Shown here piece after piece: positions 12,756 to 24,973 of a stretch of 64,000 bases of DNA. How positions within the stretch are numbered: the first letter of the stretch is position 1; every line of letters begins with the position of its first letter. The notes under the pieces were generated by a model. It saw only the letters and a list, made by a program, of their open reading frames with translations. It made no database searches and was not told the origin of the DNA. The stretch comes from Trochalopteron elliotii (Eukaryota > Chordata > Aves > Passeriformes > Leiothrichidae): positions 3,377,067-3,441,066 of the forward strand of contig JANPWX010000106.1 of assembly GCA_024734555.1 (NCBI GenBank), read 5' to 3'. The translations under genes and the position numbers were made by a program.

Positions 12756-14157
12756 TTTTCAGAACAGAAATGGGCAGAATGTTAAGTCAAAGAGAAAGAA
12801 TATTCACGTGCCTCATGCTGCCTGTGAGTAAGCACAGTATCTACTCACAATAGACAGTAGTCTTAGTAATTCGTGTTAATTGTATGATTGTATTGTTTAA
12901 TCAAGCCAAAGAAACTTAAAAGTCTTCAATATTGAGAAGTTTTCACCAGTAGGAGTCTGTAGAGTGTCATGGCCTATAAAACCTTCCCTTTCTCCTGACC
13001 TTTTACTAATGGGAATTTTCCCATCATTGTGGTCAGGTACAGGGTTGCTCTTGTTCCTGCAAATATTCATTGGGATTGTGAGATTATGTAAAGCATTTCC
13101 CTAAATTACACAACATTTTCTTTCATTTATTAGTCCTATGACTCCACAACTGTTCCAGCTGCTTAGAGCATCAGCAGTGTTTATTTATTGGAATATGTGT
13201 TCCACGGTACCACCCTTCCAGCTGGTACAAACAGCATCATTTTGGTTTGATCCAGCTGACCTGAGCTGTGCCCTGAATCTGCCTGGCCTTGAGCTTCTCA
13301 CACTCAGCCATATCACAGCAACCAATAAATATGCAGATGCTGGGACTAGAACAGACTTGGTGCTGCTGTAAATGATCATTTAACTTCATCCTTTTCTGTG
13401 TATTTTTAAATATTGCCCTGCACTGATGCAAAAGGAGCTGATGGTTTGATTTGGTTTTACGGGACTGTTTTGCTGCTGGTTTAGTACCCATGGGCAGTGG
13501 AACCTCCTCATAAGTGATACTCATCCTCCCTGAAAACCCCATTTCAAGTCAGCAGCAACACTGTGTCAGTTGTAGTCTAAAAAGAAAAAAAATAAAAATA
13601 AAAAATCTACTGTCAAGGGGAGTTGAACAGGCAAATCTCTTTTCTACATGTAAAATTAATCATTGCATTTCTGCTGCTAACTTGTTTTTCTATTTGTGTC
13701 ACACAGGGATTCTTAAACGACCTAATCTTGAATCTGGTGAATTATAGGCTGGAAGACCAAGGTTTTTATTATGCTCTGACAGAGAATGGAATGATCCAGT
13801 GTTTGTGGGGTTTCTTTTCTCCCCTGCTTTGGGATCTGTTTGCCTCTGGTATCACCTCATTGATCATTCCTGGAATTTACCTTGCTGTAAATACTTGGAA
13901 AGGATTTTTAATTTTTTTTTCCCTTACCAACAGCATTTTTACACTGATAAGGGCAAACCCAAACCAAAGCCATGCAGGTACTTGCTTGTCCATATGAAAT
14001 GTAATCCTGGGCCCAAGATTAATATCAAATTCAGTATTGCACCTCTACTAAAACCAAGGAGTTAAGTCTCTCCCCAAATTTTGCATATGATTCCATGCTT
14101 TTGGCTTCAGTAGGCCTGCAGGGAAGGCATTTGCTAAACAGCTTTAACTCAACAGAA
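12756..14157. other. AT-rich noncoding stretch
   Basis: Contains a 124-codon plus-strand frame (13,623-13,997) with a hydrophobic start. An acceptor-like TGTGTCACACAG ends at 13,706. The frame matches no family, the codon content is that of AT-rich DNA, and no matching exon was found. Left as noncoding. Confidence 0.55.
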
Positions 14158-14220
14158 ATGTACTTAAGCATGTCCTTAATTCATTTGCTTAAATGGAGCC
14201 AGGGCGCTTGAAGCTAATAG
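14158..14220 (+). repeat. Possible ancient amniote repeat fragment (gcttaa-type)
   Basis: The run contains TACTTAAGCATGTCCTTAA, then TTTGCTTAAATGG and CGCTTGAAGCTAATAG. Order and spacing resemble an old repeat I recall from turtles, crocodilians and birds with the motif 'cttaagcatgtgcttaa...atgggactactcacgtgcttaaag'. A related fragment in the opposite direction is at 24,912-24,973. Confidence 0.4.
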
Positions 14221-14340
14221 AAATCATTTTAATAATTTAAACTCCACTTTTAAGTTTAATACATTGCACTCACATTTAAAATTGATCTACTCAGAAATAA
14301 CAGTATTTGAGTTGAAAAATGAAAGACTAGGAAATTGTAA

Positions 14341-14504
14341 CAGGCTGCTCAGGGCAGTGGTGGTGTCGCCATCCCAGGGGGGGTTTGAAAGCCACGTGGT
14401 TGTGGCACTTGGGGACATGGGGCAGTGGTGGCTGGAAAGGTTGGATTCAATCATCTGAAGTGCCTTTTCTACCCTAAACAATCCTACAACTCTATGCTAT
14501 GCTA
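14341..14504 (+). mobile_element. CR1 LINE, 3' end fragment
   Basis: Reads as the 3' untranslated end of an avian CR1 element in sense direction. It has CAGGCTGCTCAGGGCAGTGG, then GGTTGTGGCACTTGGGGACA, AAGGTTGGATTCAATCATCT and the terminal short-period tail CTCTATGCTATGC. Only about 165 bp of a roughly 4.5-kb element remain. This 5' truncation is normal for CR1 and no reverse transcriptase region is present. Confidence 0.88.
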
Positions 14505-17500
14505 AACCCCAGCTCTGGTATTTTCAGGCTCACTTTTCTTCTCTGTGAACACTCTGATCAGCTTTAACTCATTCTTGTTTTTAACTGCTTTGAAGAGATT
14601 TCTTACCCTGGTACTAATGCATTTAAACTCAGTATAGCAGAAAAGGAATATTTCCTATGAGAGAAAGACTGATAACGAGGATGTTTCTCTCATACTTTTT
14701 ATTTAAACCCTTGCTTTTGTGCTTCTTTTTAAAGTACAAACATTCTTTGCCAAAGCTGCCACTAAAAGACACTATGCTGTCAGTGATTTTCCAGTGCTTG
14801 GCCTCAGTTTGTTGTACAGAGTTTTACCAGCTGGTGTTTCCTGAAATCTACATCATCAGGTCAGCAGTTCATTAATTAAAATTGCACATGTTGCCATTAG
14901 TAATTTTCTGATAGAGACTCCTGGCCTTGCTCGTGCTCAGGGCCTTCTACGTGACACAGAGTGGGAAGGAGGCTGTCAGGATATGGCTCTGTCTCCATGG
15001 ATTTCAGAACATTTTACAAATACAGGAGCTAGTCATGCTTTCTTTTTTTCTCCTGCACCAAATCTCAAGACAACTTTCATGCCTTCAGTGAAGCTATAAT
15101 ATATATGTATATTTGCCGTAAAAATATGGTTTCCCCCTTTTTTAATTAAATTCCCTATTGCGGAGAAGAAAAACATTTGGCACTCTCATTTCCCTATTTG
15201 TTTTAAAATGAAGACCCAGTGGACAGGTTTTCCCAAAAAGAAAACCCCCAACACCCAACAATGGGGAAAAGCAATTTTCCATCCAAAGACTGATGTTTTC
15301 TGTTGGGTAATAGTATGCATTCTACAAGTGACAGAGACAAGTAGAATTTACTATTTTAAATATGAATGCTGCAGTTTTAGAAAGTGGATTTAGCAGAGAT
15401 AAAAACTTGTGCCTACAGAGTTTCCCCTGGATTTACATAGTTCTCCACTGCTGGATATTACAGGATTCCATGTCATGGTCATCAGAGTTTTTTATCCAGG
15501 GTAAATCTCACTGTAGCCAACTCTGTATTTTTTTCAAGCTTTTCATCCACAATATTGAGGCAACTGCTCATATTCCAATTCCAAGTTCATTGGAATATCA
15601 ACTAGGAAGTTCATGGCCACTGCATGTACTTGAATATTTACTAATAACTTAAGCATTTTAATTTGCAAATCTTGGTCTTTGTACCCTTTCTGGGCCCTGC
15701 TGATGTGTCCTGAGGGTTTCCAGATGCTGCATTCCCAGCTCTTCCTGGGGAGGTTGGATTCTGTCTCAGGAGATGGCTGCTGCAGACTGCAGCACAGTAA
15801 ATTATTTTTGGTTTGCTTAATTTAGATGCTCCATTCTAGTGAGATTCAAGGTAAAATCCTTGTGAGATGCTTTGTACTCTGAACATCTGCCAAAAGTAGT
15901 GGATACTGGAGTTCATTAGTAGTTCTCAGAAGGATTTAGTAACTTTGAGGATTTCTGTACAATGTAATTCCTGCAGAGGAGAAATGCCTGTAGGAAGGAT
16001 CTGTTTCCTAAAGAACTCTTTGAGTTCCTTTTTCAAGACTCATTTTGCCCTCCAATGCAGAGATTCCAGAGCTGTTACAATCCAAGCGTTGTCCAAGGGT
16101 GTTTATGCTTCACACAACTCTTCCATGTGTATGTTCTCACCTCAGTGTCTGAAATTTAATTTAATTTAAAGGGCAAGAGGGAACATACGTTGATGTGGTG
16201 TAGGAATGGCAAAACAATTCCTTCCTGAGCTTGTTGGTGGCATCTCTAATTCCACAACTGCAGCAAGGCAATGTATAAATCATCCCCCATAGCAAAGGAG
16301 ATTGGTAAACTGGGAAATTTGTAACAAAAAAAGGACTTTCTAACCAGATGTAGCCCAGACCTGTCAGAAAATCATCTCTGGCCCAAACTTTAGTGTCCAG
16401 TGCATCAAAGCCCTTTCTTCTAAGGGCACTAGATCTTCATTTCTCTTGAGTCAAAGCAGTGAGGAACTCTCATAGATTTATTTTACCCCATTACCTTTTT
16501 AGACTGTTCCTCAAGGGGAAGATTTGGGATGATACACATTCAAACCCCCACAAAGTTTTGCATCAGTTTTATCTAAACAAATAAGCAGTACACGTGTGTT
16601 ATAAAAAACCAACCCAATTACACTGGATTGTTCTGTTGCTGGTTGTTCATAACCTGTCTTTTGTGAGCTGAGATCTTCCCTCTCCATGGATATCTGCTCT
16701 GCTATGCCATTCCAAAAGCTGCTATTAAGCTTTGTGCATACTCCAGTATTCATTGCCATGGATTTCTAATTACACTGGCATGAGCTCTGGCAGATATGTC
16801 CATATAATAATCAATAACTGTCTTTGCCACCCACCTACCACATGCATATACACTTAATATTAGAATCACCCACGGAATTAATGACTCTCTATGAGGGAGA
16901 AAAAAAAATAAAGAGTAACTATCTCCTGTAAAATAATCTCTTTCTTGGCATACAGTGACATTGATTCACCCCAAGAGGAATATTGCTGCTGCAACTTCTA
17001 TAAAATACAGAAATTGTTCAGTAATTGCAAGGGCTGAAAATTAACATCAGGTGGCTGTAGCTGAAAACAGGATGCCATGGAAGAGGAGTGGACATTTGGG
17101 TACCTGTGCCCAACCACCATTACGTAAAGGAAATGTGTAGGGATTGCTTTAATGCTGTCCTATTTTTGAGAGTGAGTGTGGTGGGTGGTATGGAAGCAAC
17201 AACTCCAGGCAGCCCACAGTATCTTTCTTTCATGCACTTCTTTTCTCTAGGGAATATTTCTGTTTGCAGAGTCCAAAGAACTGGCAACTGAGAGAAACCA
17301 AATTTTCTGTTGACTCGTGGGCTTTCCTTTTCAGTGCTGACTGTGCCTTTCTGAGGCACAAAACCTCAGAGCACACTCGTCTGCTGTGTCCTGGAGGTGA
17401 CTTTGAGGTGTCTCTGTGGTAGTCTCCATCCCTGCTCTGTCAAAAGAAATGCCATTTTAATAGCAGGTTTATCCAGAATGAAATGTGATGTGGTCTTCTG

Positions 17501-18481
17501 TCTAGTAGGTAGAAACCACATCATATATTTAACTGAGGATTCTGTCTGGCAAACTCTCCAGTAGATAGTTACTGATTCTTTTGTAAACCTTTAGGATACT
17601 GATGTCTTTAGGAAAAAAATCATCTAAATCTGGATGAGGCTCCTTCAGAAAAATATGAGATGGGAGAGGGGAGATGATTGCAGTTTCTCTCTCACTTGTA
17701 CAAGGCTTTGGAATATTTAAATTTCTCTGTATACTGTCCCAAAGGCAGCCTTATTGCTACTGAATAGCTCTTTAAACTCTTCACTCTACACAGATTAGAC
17801 CTTTGTGTTTGTGGACATGAAACTCAGAGACCCTCCAAAGTACAACCTTTATTCAGGAAAATTTTCAGAAATATATGGGGCATCACCAATTTTTTTATAA
17901 AGCTGTAATAAATTCTTGTTTCTCTCTGGACAGTATTTTGACTCACTTTATTAAACTTTTTAACTACTCCACATCTGTCACCAGGACCTGGAAACCTGGC
18001 AGCACCCAAAGCATTGGTGATCTAAGTCTACTGCATGTAATTAAAACATTATGATGATTGATGATTCCTTTCCATATTGGTGTCCCTGCTCTGGACATTC
18101 TTGTTCTAGTTGACAATGTGGGAGTTGCATTATCAGTTTTCAGTGTCTAGTTAGGACCAAAATCTGATGAAATTTTCCCTTAAAATCTGATGGATTTAAC
18201 CTACTCATGGAAAGGAAATCAGGCACTTTGTTAATTAATACTGCTTTATAAACCAAGGAATATTTTACTGGGCTTAATTTAGGCATCAAACAAGTTAAAA
18301 TGCAGAGCTCTTTCAGCATGCAAGGAACACTGAAGTGTGTTCTCTCTTGCAGCAAGCACTGGAATTAATGTTCCATTTTGTGCTGTTTCTCATTCTCCAG
18401 AAAGTTTAAAGTATCCAGGCAGATTAAACTGAGAAAGGAGCTGAGGAAATTCTAATTGTCCCATGTTTCTCTGAAACCTTA
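14505..18481. other. AT-rich noncoding stretch
   Basis: No gene, CpG patch or clear repeat. Open frames are at most 96 codons. A short AT-alternating tract (ATAATATATATGTATATTT) lies near 15,096. Confidence 0.6.
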
Positions 18482-18495
18482 TTTTTTTTTTTTTT
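18482..18495. repeat. Poly(T) run, 14 bases
   Basis: Uninterrupted T14 inside AT-rich DNA. Confidence 0.9.
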
Positions 18496-20274
18496 ACCAT
18501 TTGAAGCAAATTGTCATCAGGAATTTCTGTTGATGGGTGCACAGATTTAGGGATGCTTTGTAGGGATTAAATTGTTTTCCAAAATCAACTGATTTGAGTA
18601 ACAGATGAACCCACCATCTATACCTGTCCAGTGATCTAAATAAAGGTTCCTTGTCAGCAGGGTTGGCAAAGTCTTGCTGCTGGGATGATCTTTACTTGTT
18701 TTTTAGACCCAGACCTGGGAGTTTTTGTTTTATGGAGAGTTGTGGCTGAAATAATCCTAAAGTTTGCATTCAGATCAGAGCTTTTCTCTGAGAGCAGATT
18801 CCCTGGACCAGCCTTTGGTTTGGGTGTTGGAAATGAGCAGAGCACACGATATTTATTTGTGAATGATGAGGCCGCTGGCAGCTGTAATTCTGATCTGTGC
18901 CACCCTCCCTCAGTCTCATGGAACCTCAGAAGCTCAAGGTCACCCCCAGTGTGTGGCAAAGTCAAGGATCAATCCAGTCTGACTCTGCTCTTGAGAGCTT
19001 TCCCCCAGTGCAGCCACGAGCAGCTCCGCTGGTGACAACAACCGCGGCCCTTTGTCGTCCTCCGAGCCATCACTCCCTAGGGAGGGCTCTTAAACTCCTA
19101 CAACACTCACAAAATCTTAATGGCTTTTGCCAAATGAATTAAGAGCCCTTACAGCTTCCATGCTGTGTACTGTGGATTTTGAAAAACTTGTGTCAGTAGA
19201 GCAGTAAATCTCTGGGAAGCCAGGGGAGGCAGTGAGGGAAAGAGCACGGATGGGGAGCGGTGCTGTCACGTTTGCCTAAGTCAAAATTGCAAGAAACCAT
19301 TTTGGTGGGCAATTGTATAAATCAGTGATAAATAATTGAATGAACATGAACGATTTGGGAATCATTTCCAACTGCTAAAGCCCCAAAGCAGGTCCAATAG
19401 GGTTTTTTCCTTGTGCTACTGAAGCTGTGTTACTCTAATGATTGTTAAAATTTATATGATTTTCTGCTTTAGTTCCCCATTGGGGTAAAAAAGGGCTGGA
19501 CCTATCACATTCCTGGACACTGAGTATTCCCTGTGGGAGATATTAATGCTGATGAGTCCTTTTTATTTCATTGCCTTTCTTAAACAAGCAGGCTGAAGGA
19601 TGGCACTTCTTACATTTTGTAGTGTGACAACAGATGCATTTCTGCTGAAATGTGCAACTCAGAATTTTTTTTCCAGAGCCTGGCTTGAAGATGCCATTGC
19701 ACAATCCTTTTCATTAAAAACCTACTTTTTCAAGGCTCTGTAATCTTTCTCATAAAAGCTGGATCAAGACTGGAACTGAGCATCTGGAAGGTCAACTTAG
19801 TGGTGGATATTTGTTCCTTATTTTTCTTGGGTTTTGTTTTGATTTGCTTCTATGAATGAAAAACAGCTAAAAATGTTGAAACTGAGAAAAGAAAGAACAA
19901 GCAAAGGTGTCTTGAACTTCTTGGGTCTCTGGTTCAATTTGGGCTGAGTCAGATTTGTTTTCTTCCAGGTCCACGTGCTGACATGTGAGTGGGATTTAGA
20001 TGTAGCCTGTAGGATCCTGTCAATAGTGTTCAATCAATAGGGAGATGAAGAAAAAGCCTTTACTATCTGTGGGCAGGGAAAACTATGATTTCTGCAAGAG
20101 TTTCTCCAACTGGTGCTCTCTATCTTGGTGCATTATGGTTTTGTAGTTATTTTACTTTTCCCCTTGTATAGAAAATTCTAAATCAAAGTTCAGCTTAAAA
20201 GGATGCTAAATCTAATGCAGATTATTATAATCATAAAATCAAATTGATTCCAACACAGTCTTGCCTGGCACTGC
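18496..20274. other. Noncoding stretch with a small CpG cluster
   Basis: No gene supported; overlapping frames of 81-116 codons at 18,654-19,142 run on both strands. At 19,010-19,083 six CpGs cluster, with a GACAACAACCGCGG core and the 10-bp perfect palindrome TCCCTAGGGA (19,074-19,083). This could be a small regulatory element. Confidence 0.45.
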
Positions 20275-20334
20275 AGCAAGCTCTATTTACCAGAGTCAAT
20301 TCTTAGCAAGTTCCATTTACCTGACTCGTGTTCA
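20275..20334 (+). repeat. Two-copy degenerate tandem duplication, 30-bp period
   Basis: Copies at 20,275-20,304 and 20,305-20,334 both begin AGCAAG and share ATTTACC at the same offset. I count 20 of 30 positions identical, so the duplication is old. Confidence 0.6.
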
Positions 20335-21742
20335 ATCAATAAACCTGCCTCTTGTCAAAATGTGCATCATGTCAAGGCCCCACTCAATGCACCTTCAGCC
20401 CAAGAGTCTGAAATGCAATCCCAACCCAGCAAAATGGTTGTTTTATCTGTCCCTAGTCAAGAATTGACATGTTTTTCTTTTCCTCAGATGTTAAAACCAA
20501 GAAGCTTATCAGCTTCTAGGCAGACCTGTAGCGAAGCTTTTGTACCAGGGGAGAGTTTTGAATCCTGTCCAGCACCTTTGACAAATGCTGAATGGCTGCA
20601 AAGCACCTTCCAGCTGGAAGAGAACTTCATTATCTGGTGTTATTTGCCTCATGCTGCCTACAAGTCCTTTGTCAAATCTGCAGGGCTGACCTATCCACAG
20701 AGTGCTGCTAGACTGGGCTAAATGACCTAATCTATCACTTCTCTCCCTCTGACTTGTTACATACACCTACATTCATCAGGAAACCTCAGCTAATCATCCC
20801 CATCAGGATGGGAGTGGGAGCTGGACATGGGAATTCTTACTCAGAGTTACATTCCTCTGGAACTGGCTGCTCCTGGAACTCTACCTGACCTTTAGCTCCA
20901 AAAATGTTTCAGGATAAGTTATTGCCCCAGCCCCGCTTCCCCTCCTTCCTGCATAGCAGAAGGTGAAATAAACAGTCAGAGGAAACCTGTGTTCATTTGG
21001 CTTTGTATCCATTGCAGCAAAAGAAGTTAGGAGAATTCTGTTTTGCATTCTACTGTGATTAAGCTGGATAAAATTTTAGCTTGTGTTTTGCACTCTCTGG
21101 AGACCTTTGGGTCTGCAATTTCTATTACTCCAGATCTGCCTGCCTGCCCCTCTGCTTGTTGAATATTATCTACTTTTTCTGCCATCTCTTCCTACTTAGT
21201 ACTCTGAATGAGAGCACTAATTAGACTCTGGTGCCAATTTACTGATGCACCATCTTCTGCTCACCCCCTGAGAGAGGGATTAGCTAAACACGACAGCTCT
21301 TCGTCTGAGTTACTGGCATATGATATTTGTTGTAATTCTGTCATGAATGATATCTGCAGAACATGCAATTATAGCCTTCTTTCCATATTGAAATCTACAG
21401 AGGATTCTTTCATTTCCCTTGAAGGACAATCATACCCTGTGCAACTCTCTTCATAGTTTTATGGCAACAGGAAGTTTCTAGACATTTTTTTTTTTTTTTA
21501 TTATGGTGGGTGGGAGAGAAACATTGACTTTTAAAGCCCTGTATAGTTTTTCTTCCTCTACAGAAACACATTGTCTTTCCAGCCATGGCTATAGAGAAAT
21601 TTGTTATGGTGAGATAAGCTGCACATGCAGTTCACTGTAACAAAATTTAAAGTAATGAAGTAAGGGAGTGTATTTACAGTTTTAACAGGGGCCCACCACA
21701 GAATACAGAGTAACATGGGAACCTGAGTGGATTGTGAATAAC
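20335..21742. other. AT-rich noncoding stretch
   Basis: No gene seen. A 119-codon plus frame (20,362-20,721) overlaps an 85-codon minus frame and resembles nothing known. A T15 run is at 21,485-21,499. Confidence 0.55.
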
Positions 21743-22135
21743 TCATTTTATCTGTCTGCATAACGTGTATCGGCAGCACATACAGAATGAGTTTGGAGGG
21801 CATGAAAGCTGTTCTGATATAAAACAATGCAAAAAACAGGGCCGAATTTCAAATATTGTGAAACTCTGTGCATGATAAGGGCAAGATCTGAACGCTGCAA
21901 AATGGAGCACACAGTCAGTTGTTGTTCTGCAATAACCCTGCAGACCCCAGCCAAAGACACGGATGTTGTAATTGTGATCACACTGGCCAACGCCAAAAAG
22001 AGCATCTCCGGCCCAGCAGGGTCTGCTGCAAGACATGGCAGTGATAAAAGAGGTGTGAGCAGACTGGCTATCACAGAGGTCTTGGCAATGACAAGTGATT
22101 CTCAAGGCCAACTGCAGTTCACTGATTTCCATTAG
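21743..22135. other. Stop-poor block open in three frames; nature unknown
   Basis: Minus-strand frames 21,743-22,132 (129 codons) and 21,748-22,074 (108 codons), and plus-strand frame 21,827-22,135 (102 codons), all stay open across about 250 bp. None of the products resembles a known protein, and splice sites are not clear. Composition is more GC-balanced than the surroundings. It may be a conserved noncoding element, a decayed exon, or chance. Confidence 0.35.
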
Positions 22136-24109
22136 GAGTAGCTCGTTACATGCTAAATCAGCCCGTGGGTATTTTGTTCTTGGTTTGTATTTGGTTCTGC
22201 ACAGACCAGACCAAGGCAGATGAACCTGCCTTGTTTATCATTATGGAGCTCCAGTGGAAAGGTTTTAAAAACCTCTCCTCCTCTGCTGCCTTCTGAAGTT
22301 CACTCATTTAAAACAAATCCTCTGATCTTAGTGACTTCATGTTGGTGTAATTTGAGCCCTGACACAAGTGCAGTTCACCCATTTAGTGTTTTGTAGGAAG
22401 GTACCAAAGAAAATCCACCTTCGTGGTTTAGGGATTTTGTTCTGAAGCTGCTTTTTGATATTCATTCTCATACAAGCATTCAGCAAACTGCCTGGTGTCT
22501 CCAGGTAAGGGCACAGACAAACAGGGAAACAAAGGACATACTGGTAATAACTAAATAACTGGGATTTTTTGGTAATAAATAAATTTTTGCTCCGAGATGG
22601 GAAGCACATGGATTGGTTTGATTTAACCCTGAGCAAAGTCAATTAATCAAAACACACACACACACACACAATTAATCTGAGGGTAGGAACAGCAGGGATT
22701 AATACATTTTCCTAGCAGTTGAAGAGAATCATAATAAAACCAGAGGTTTCTAGGATCTTGCTATGGAATTTTTGCCTTTGAATCTGCAGCACTGGAAGGT
22801 TTGTGCTCCCCACACAGTGATAAATTCTCTTTTACAAACTGGACTGAGAAAGAGGAGGGAGGGAACTGGGTGGAATCAATTACAAACCATATCAGACATT
22901 TAAGTTTAAACACAAGACCTTGCAAAGGCTTGCATGAAATCTTACTAGCAATATAAACAGGACTGGTGCCAAACTAAGCACCAGAAGTATTCAATAATAA
23001 AATACAGCTGTCTCCATTGGCACCTACCCATGAAAGTTTGTCATTTTTACTGTTAGAAATGCTGACAAAGAGAAATCTAAAAAATGAAAACATTTTTTTC
23101 AAGAAGAGGGAGGTTTTCATGAACTGCAACCTAAATATTCATTTAACACTGGAATATTCCATAAAAATAATTTATAACATAATTTCTTCTTAGAAACCCA
23201 TTTTGACAGAGCTCTGTTCAAAGACTTTGGTCGAGCTTGGCAATGGTGGTAGCTTTGCTTTCAAATCCATAACTCTTAATTATTAAAAGACTCTCTATGC
23301 ACTTCTCTTGGATTCTGGGGAGGCACATCAAAGCAGGGGCCCCTCTTTGCTTTGGCTCAGTGCACACCATGTCAGCTGAGGAGGAAACCAGCCCAACCCA
23401 GAGCTCTGTGAACCTGAGACACAAACACAGTCCCAGGAAACCTGCCTGGGTCAGAAACACTTCTGGGAGGGAGGCTGTGCCCAACTGGACCCTACATGGA
23501 GGCTGCTGCAACACCCCTGAACTCCAACTGTGTTTTCAAAGTCTTCCCTCTTCCAGTGGGACACCATCCATTTCTCCTGGAAGGTCTTCCACAAACCCTC
23601 TCCCTCACCTGCAGTTCTGAGTAGTCAGAAGGAAATTTAATGGTCACACCTCAGAATTCTCTAGTTTCCCCTATGACTAAAATCCTGTGTTTTTAAGGCA
23701 TAATGATAATAATAATAATAATGGGTTTTCTGAACTCGTAGTGACAATGAAGTGATGTATTTGCTTGCTCTTCAGATGACCTACTCTGAACTGTAGTGTG
23801 CATTATTTTTCTTTGTACCAAGACTGAGGTCTTTAAACTAAGAGACTATTAACTGTGTAGAATTCCAGACTAATGCATAGGAAAAAAACCCAGTAAAACT
23901 CTCCTCTTGTTAAAATTACAGTTACTGTACTGTTCTGCTTAAAATACTGCAGTCATAAAATTCAGATTGAAAATTATATGAGCAGTCTCAAAGCAACTGC
24001 CATCAACAGTTCTCCTTGTCAGTCCTGTACAGTTTAAGTACTGATTAAACTCTACAAAGATGGTCAAAAATGACATTTCAACATTGTGGAGCTGGCTGGG
24101 CTCTGGGAG
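22136..24109. other. Noncoding stretch with two microsatellites
   Basis: Contains (AC)n at 22,652-22,670 and (AAT)n at 23,706-23,722. The palindrome GGAATATTCC is at 23,151-23,160. Overlapping frames at 23,218-23,620 (98 and 107 codons, opposite strands) are unrecognisable and treated as chance. Confidence 0.6.
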
Positions 24110-24440
24110 TGCTTTGAGCTTGCAGGTTATGCACAGGCCAGCAATTATTAATGTTTAACTGAATGACATTGAAAGTAATGAGAAGACACTGTAACTCTAA
24201 AGGAGTAATTTCTTTAAAGGCTAAGAGTGACTGTTATCATTTTTTTTAAATTCTATATTTATTCCAGCTTAGTCCTTAACTGCAAGCCATGCCATGTAAT
24301 AATAACGGAACTGCTCAGACAGCAATTTACCAATGTGCTTGAGGCCCTGTCAAACCATGTGGAGTGATGCCATAATCAAATTCATAATGTCTTATCTTTT
24401 TCAGATAAAGTAATCATCAAAGGAGTACTGGCATGAACAG
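24110..24440. promoter_or_regulatory. Candidate conserved noncoding/enhancer element
   Basis: The block has dense transcription-factor-like motifs. These include an inverted GATA pair CTTATCT...AGATAAA (24,391-24,409), AATTATTAATG, and TAATCATCAAAGG with a TCF-like core. There is no open frame of note. Motif content is seen directly; enhancer function is inference. Confidence 0.3.
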
Positions 24441-24911
24441 AGAGAAAATCCAGGGCTCAGACATGCTCTAATGTAGTGAGCTGTGACACAAATTGGGCTG
24501 TCCCTGTTTTGCCTTTCTTCTCTCTCTGCATTTCCCATTGGTCTGCCAAGGAAATGCTTCTGGCTTTGTTTTGTGCCACCTTCTGAGACAAAGGATGTTT
24601 AGAAATGAAAAAAAATGGAAAGGGTTAAAATTTCAGAGTGAAATGTTAGTGTTGTATCCCCACCACTTTTTCTTTTTTCACAGTTATTGGCTGGCATTTT
24701 AGAGAGCAAATCCACAGACCTGAGATTTTCAGGTAAATCAATAAAATATTGTTTAAAAAAATGGAGTTAAGTGCATTATCTGTCCATTACTCCATTATGG
24801 TTTGCCCTCAATCATGGAAGTGAGACCAAGGTTCCCAAAAGGCAAATCACATTAGTTAACCTAAACCTGCTTTCCCATGTCAGGGAACTATTTAAGGTCT
24901 CTTTTCTCCTT

Positions 24912-24973
24912 GGTAATTAAGCACGTGCCTATCACTAAGCACATTAGTAATACTACTGGAGTCAATGGAATGG
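24912..24973 (-). repeat. Possible ancient amniote repeat fragment (gcttaa-type), reversed
   Basis: On the minus strand it reads a TTGACTCCAGTAGTATTACT segment, then AATGTGCTTAGTGATAGG and CACGTGCTTAATTACC. The order matches an old amniote repeat with 'gacttcaatgggactactcatgtgcttaa...gcatgtgcttaa'. Memory-based assignment; related to 14,158-14,220. Confidence 0.45.

Noticed and set aside
13623..13997. 124-codon hydrophobic frame with an acceptor-like TGTGTCACACAG
   Set aside because: AT-rich DNA readily gives F/L/I-rich frames. No paired exon, and the possible exon between acceptor and next donor is only 30 bp.
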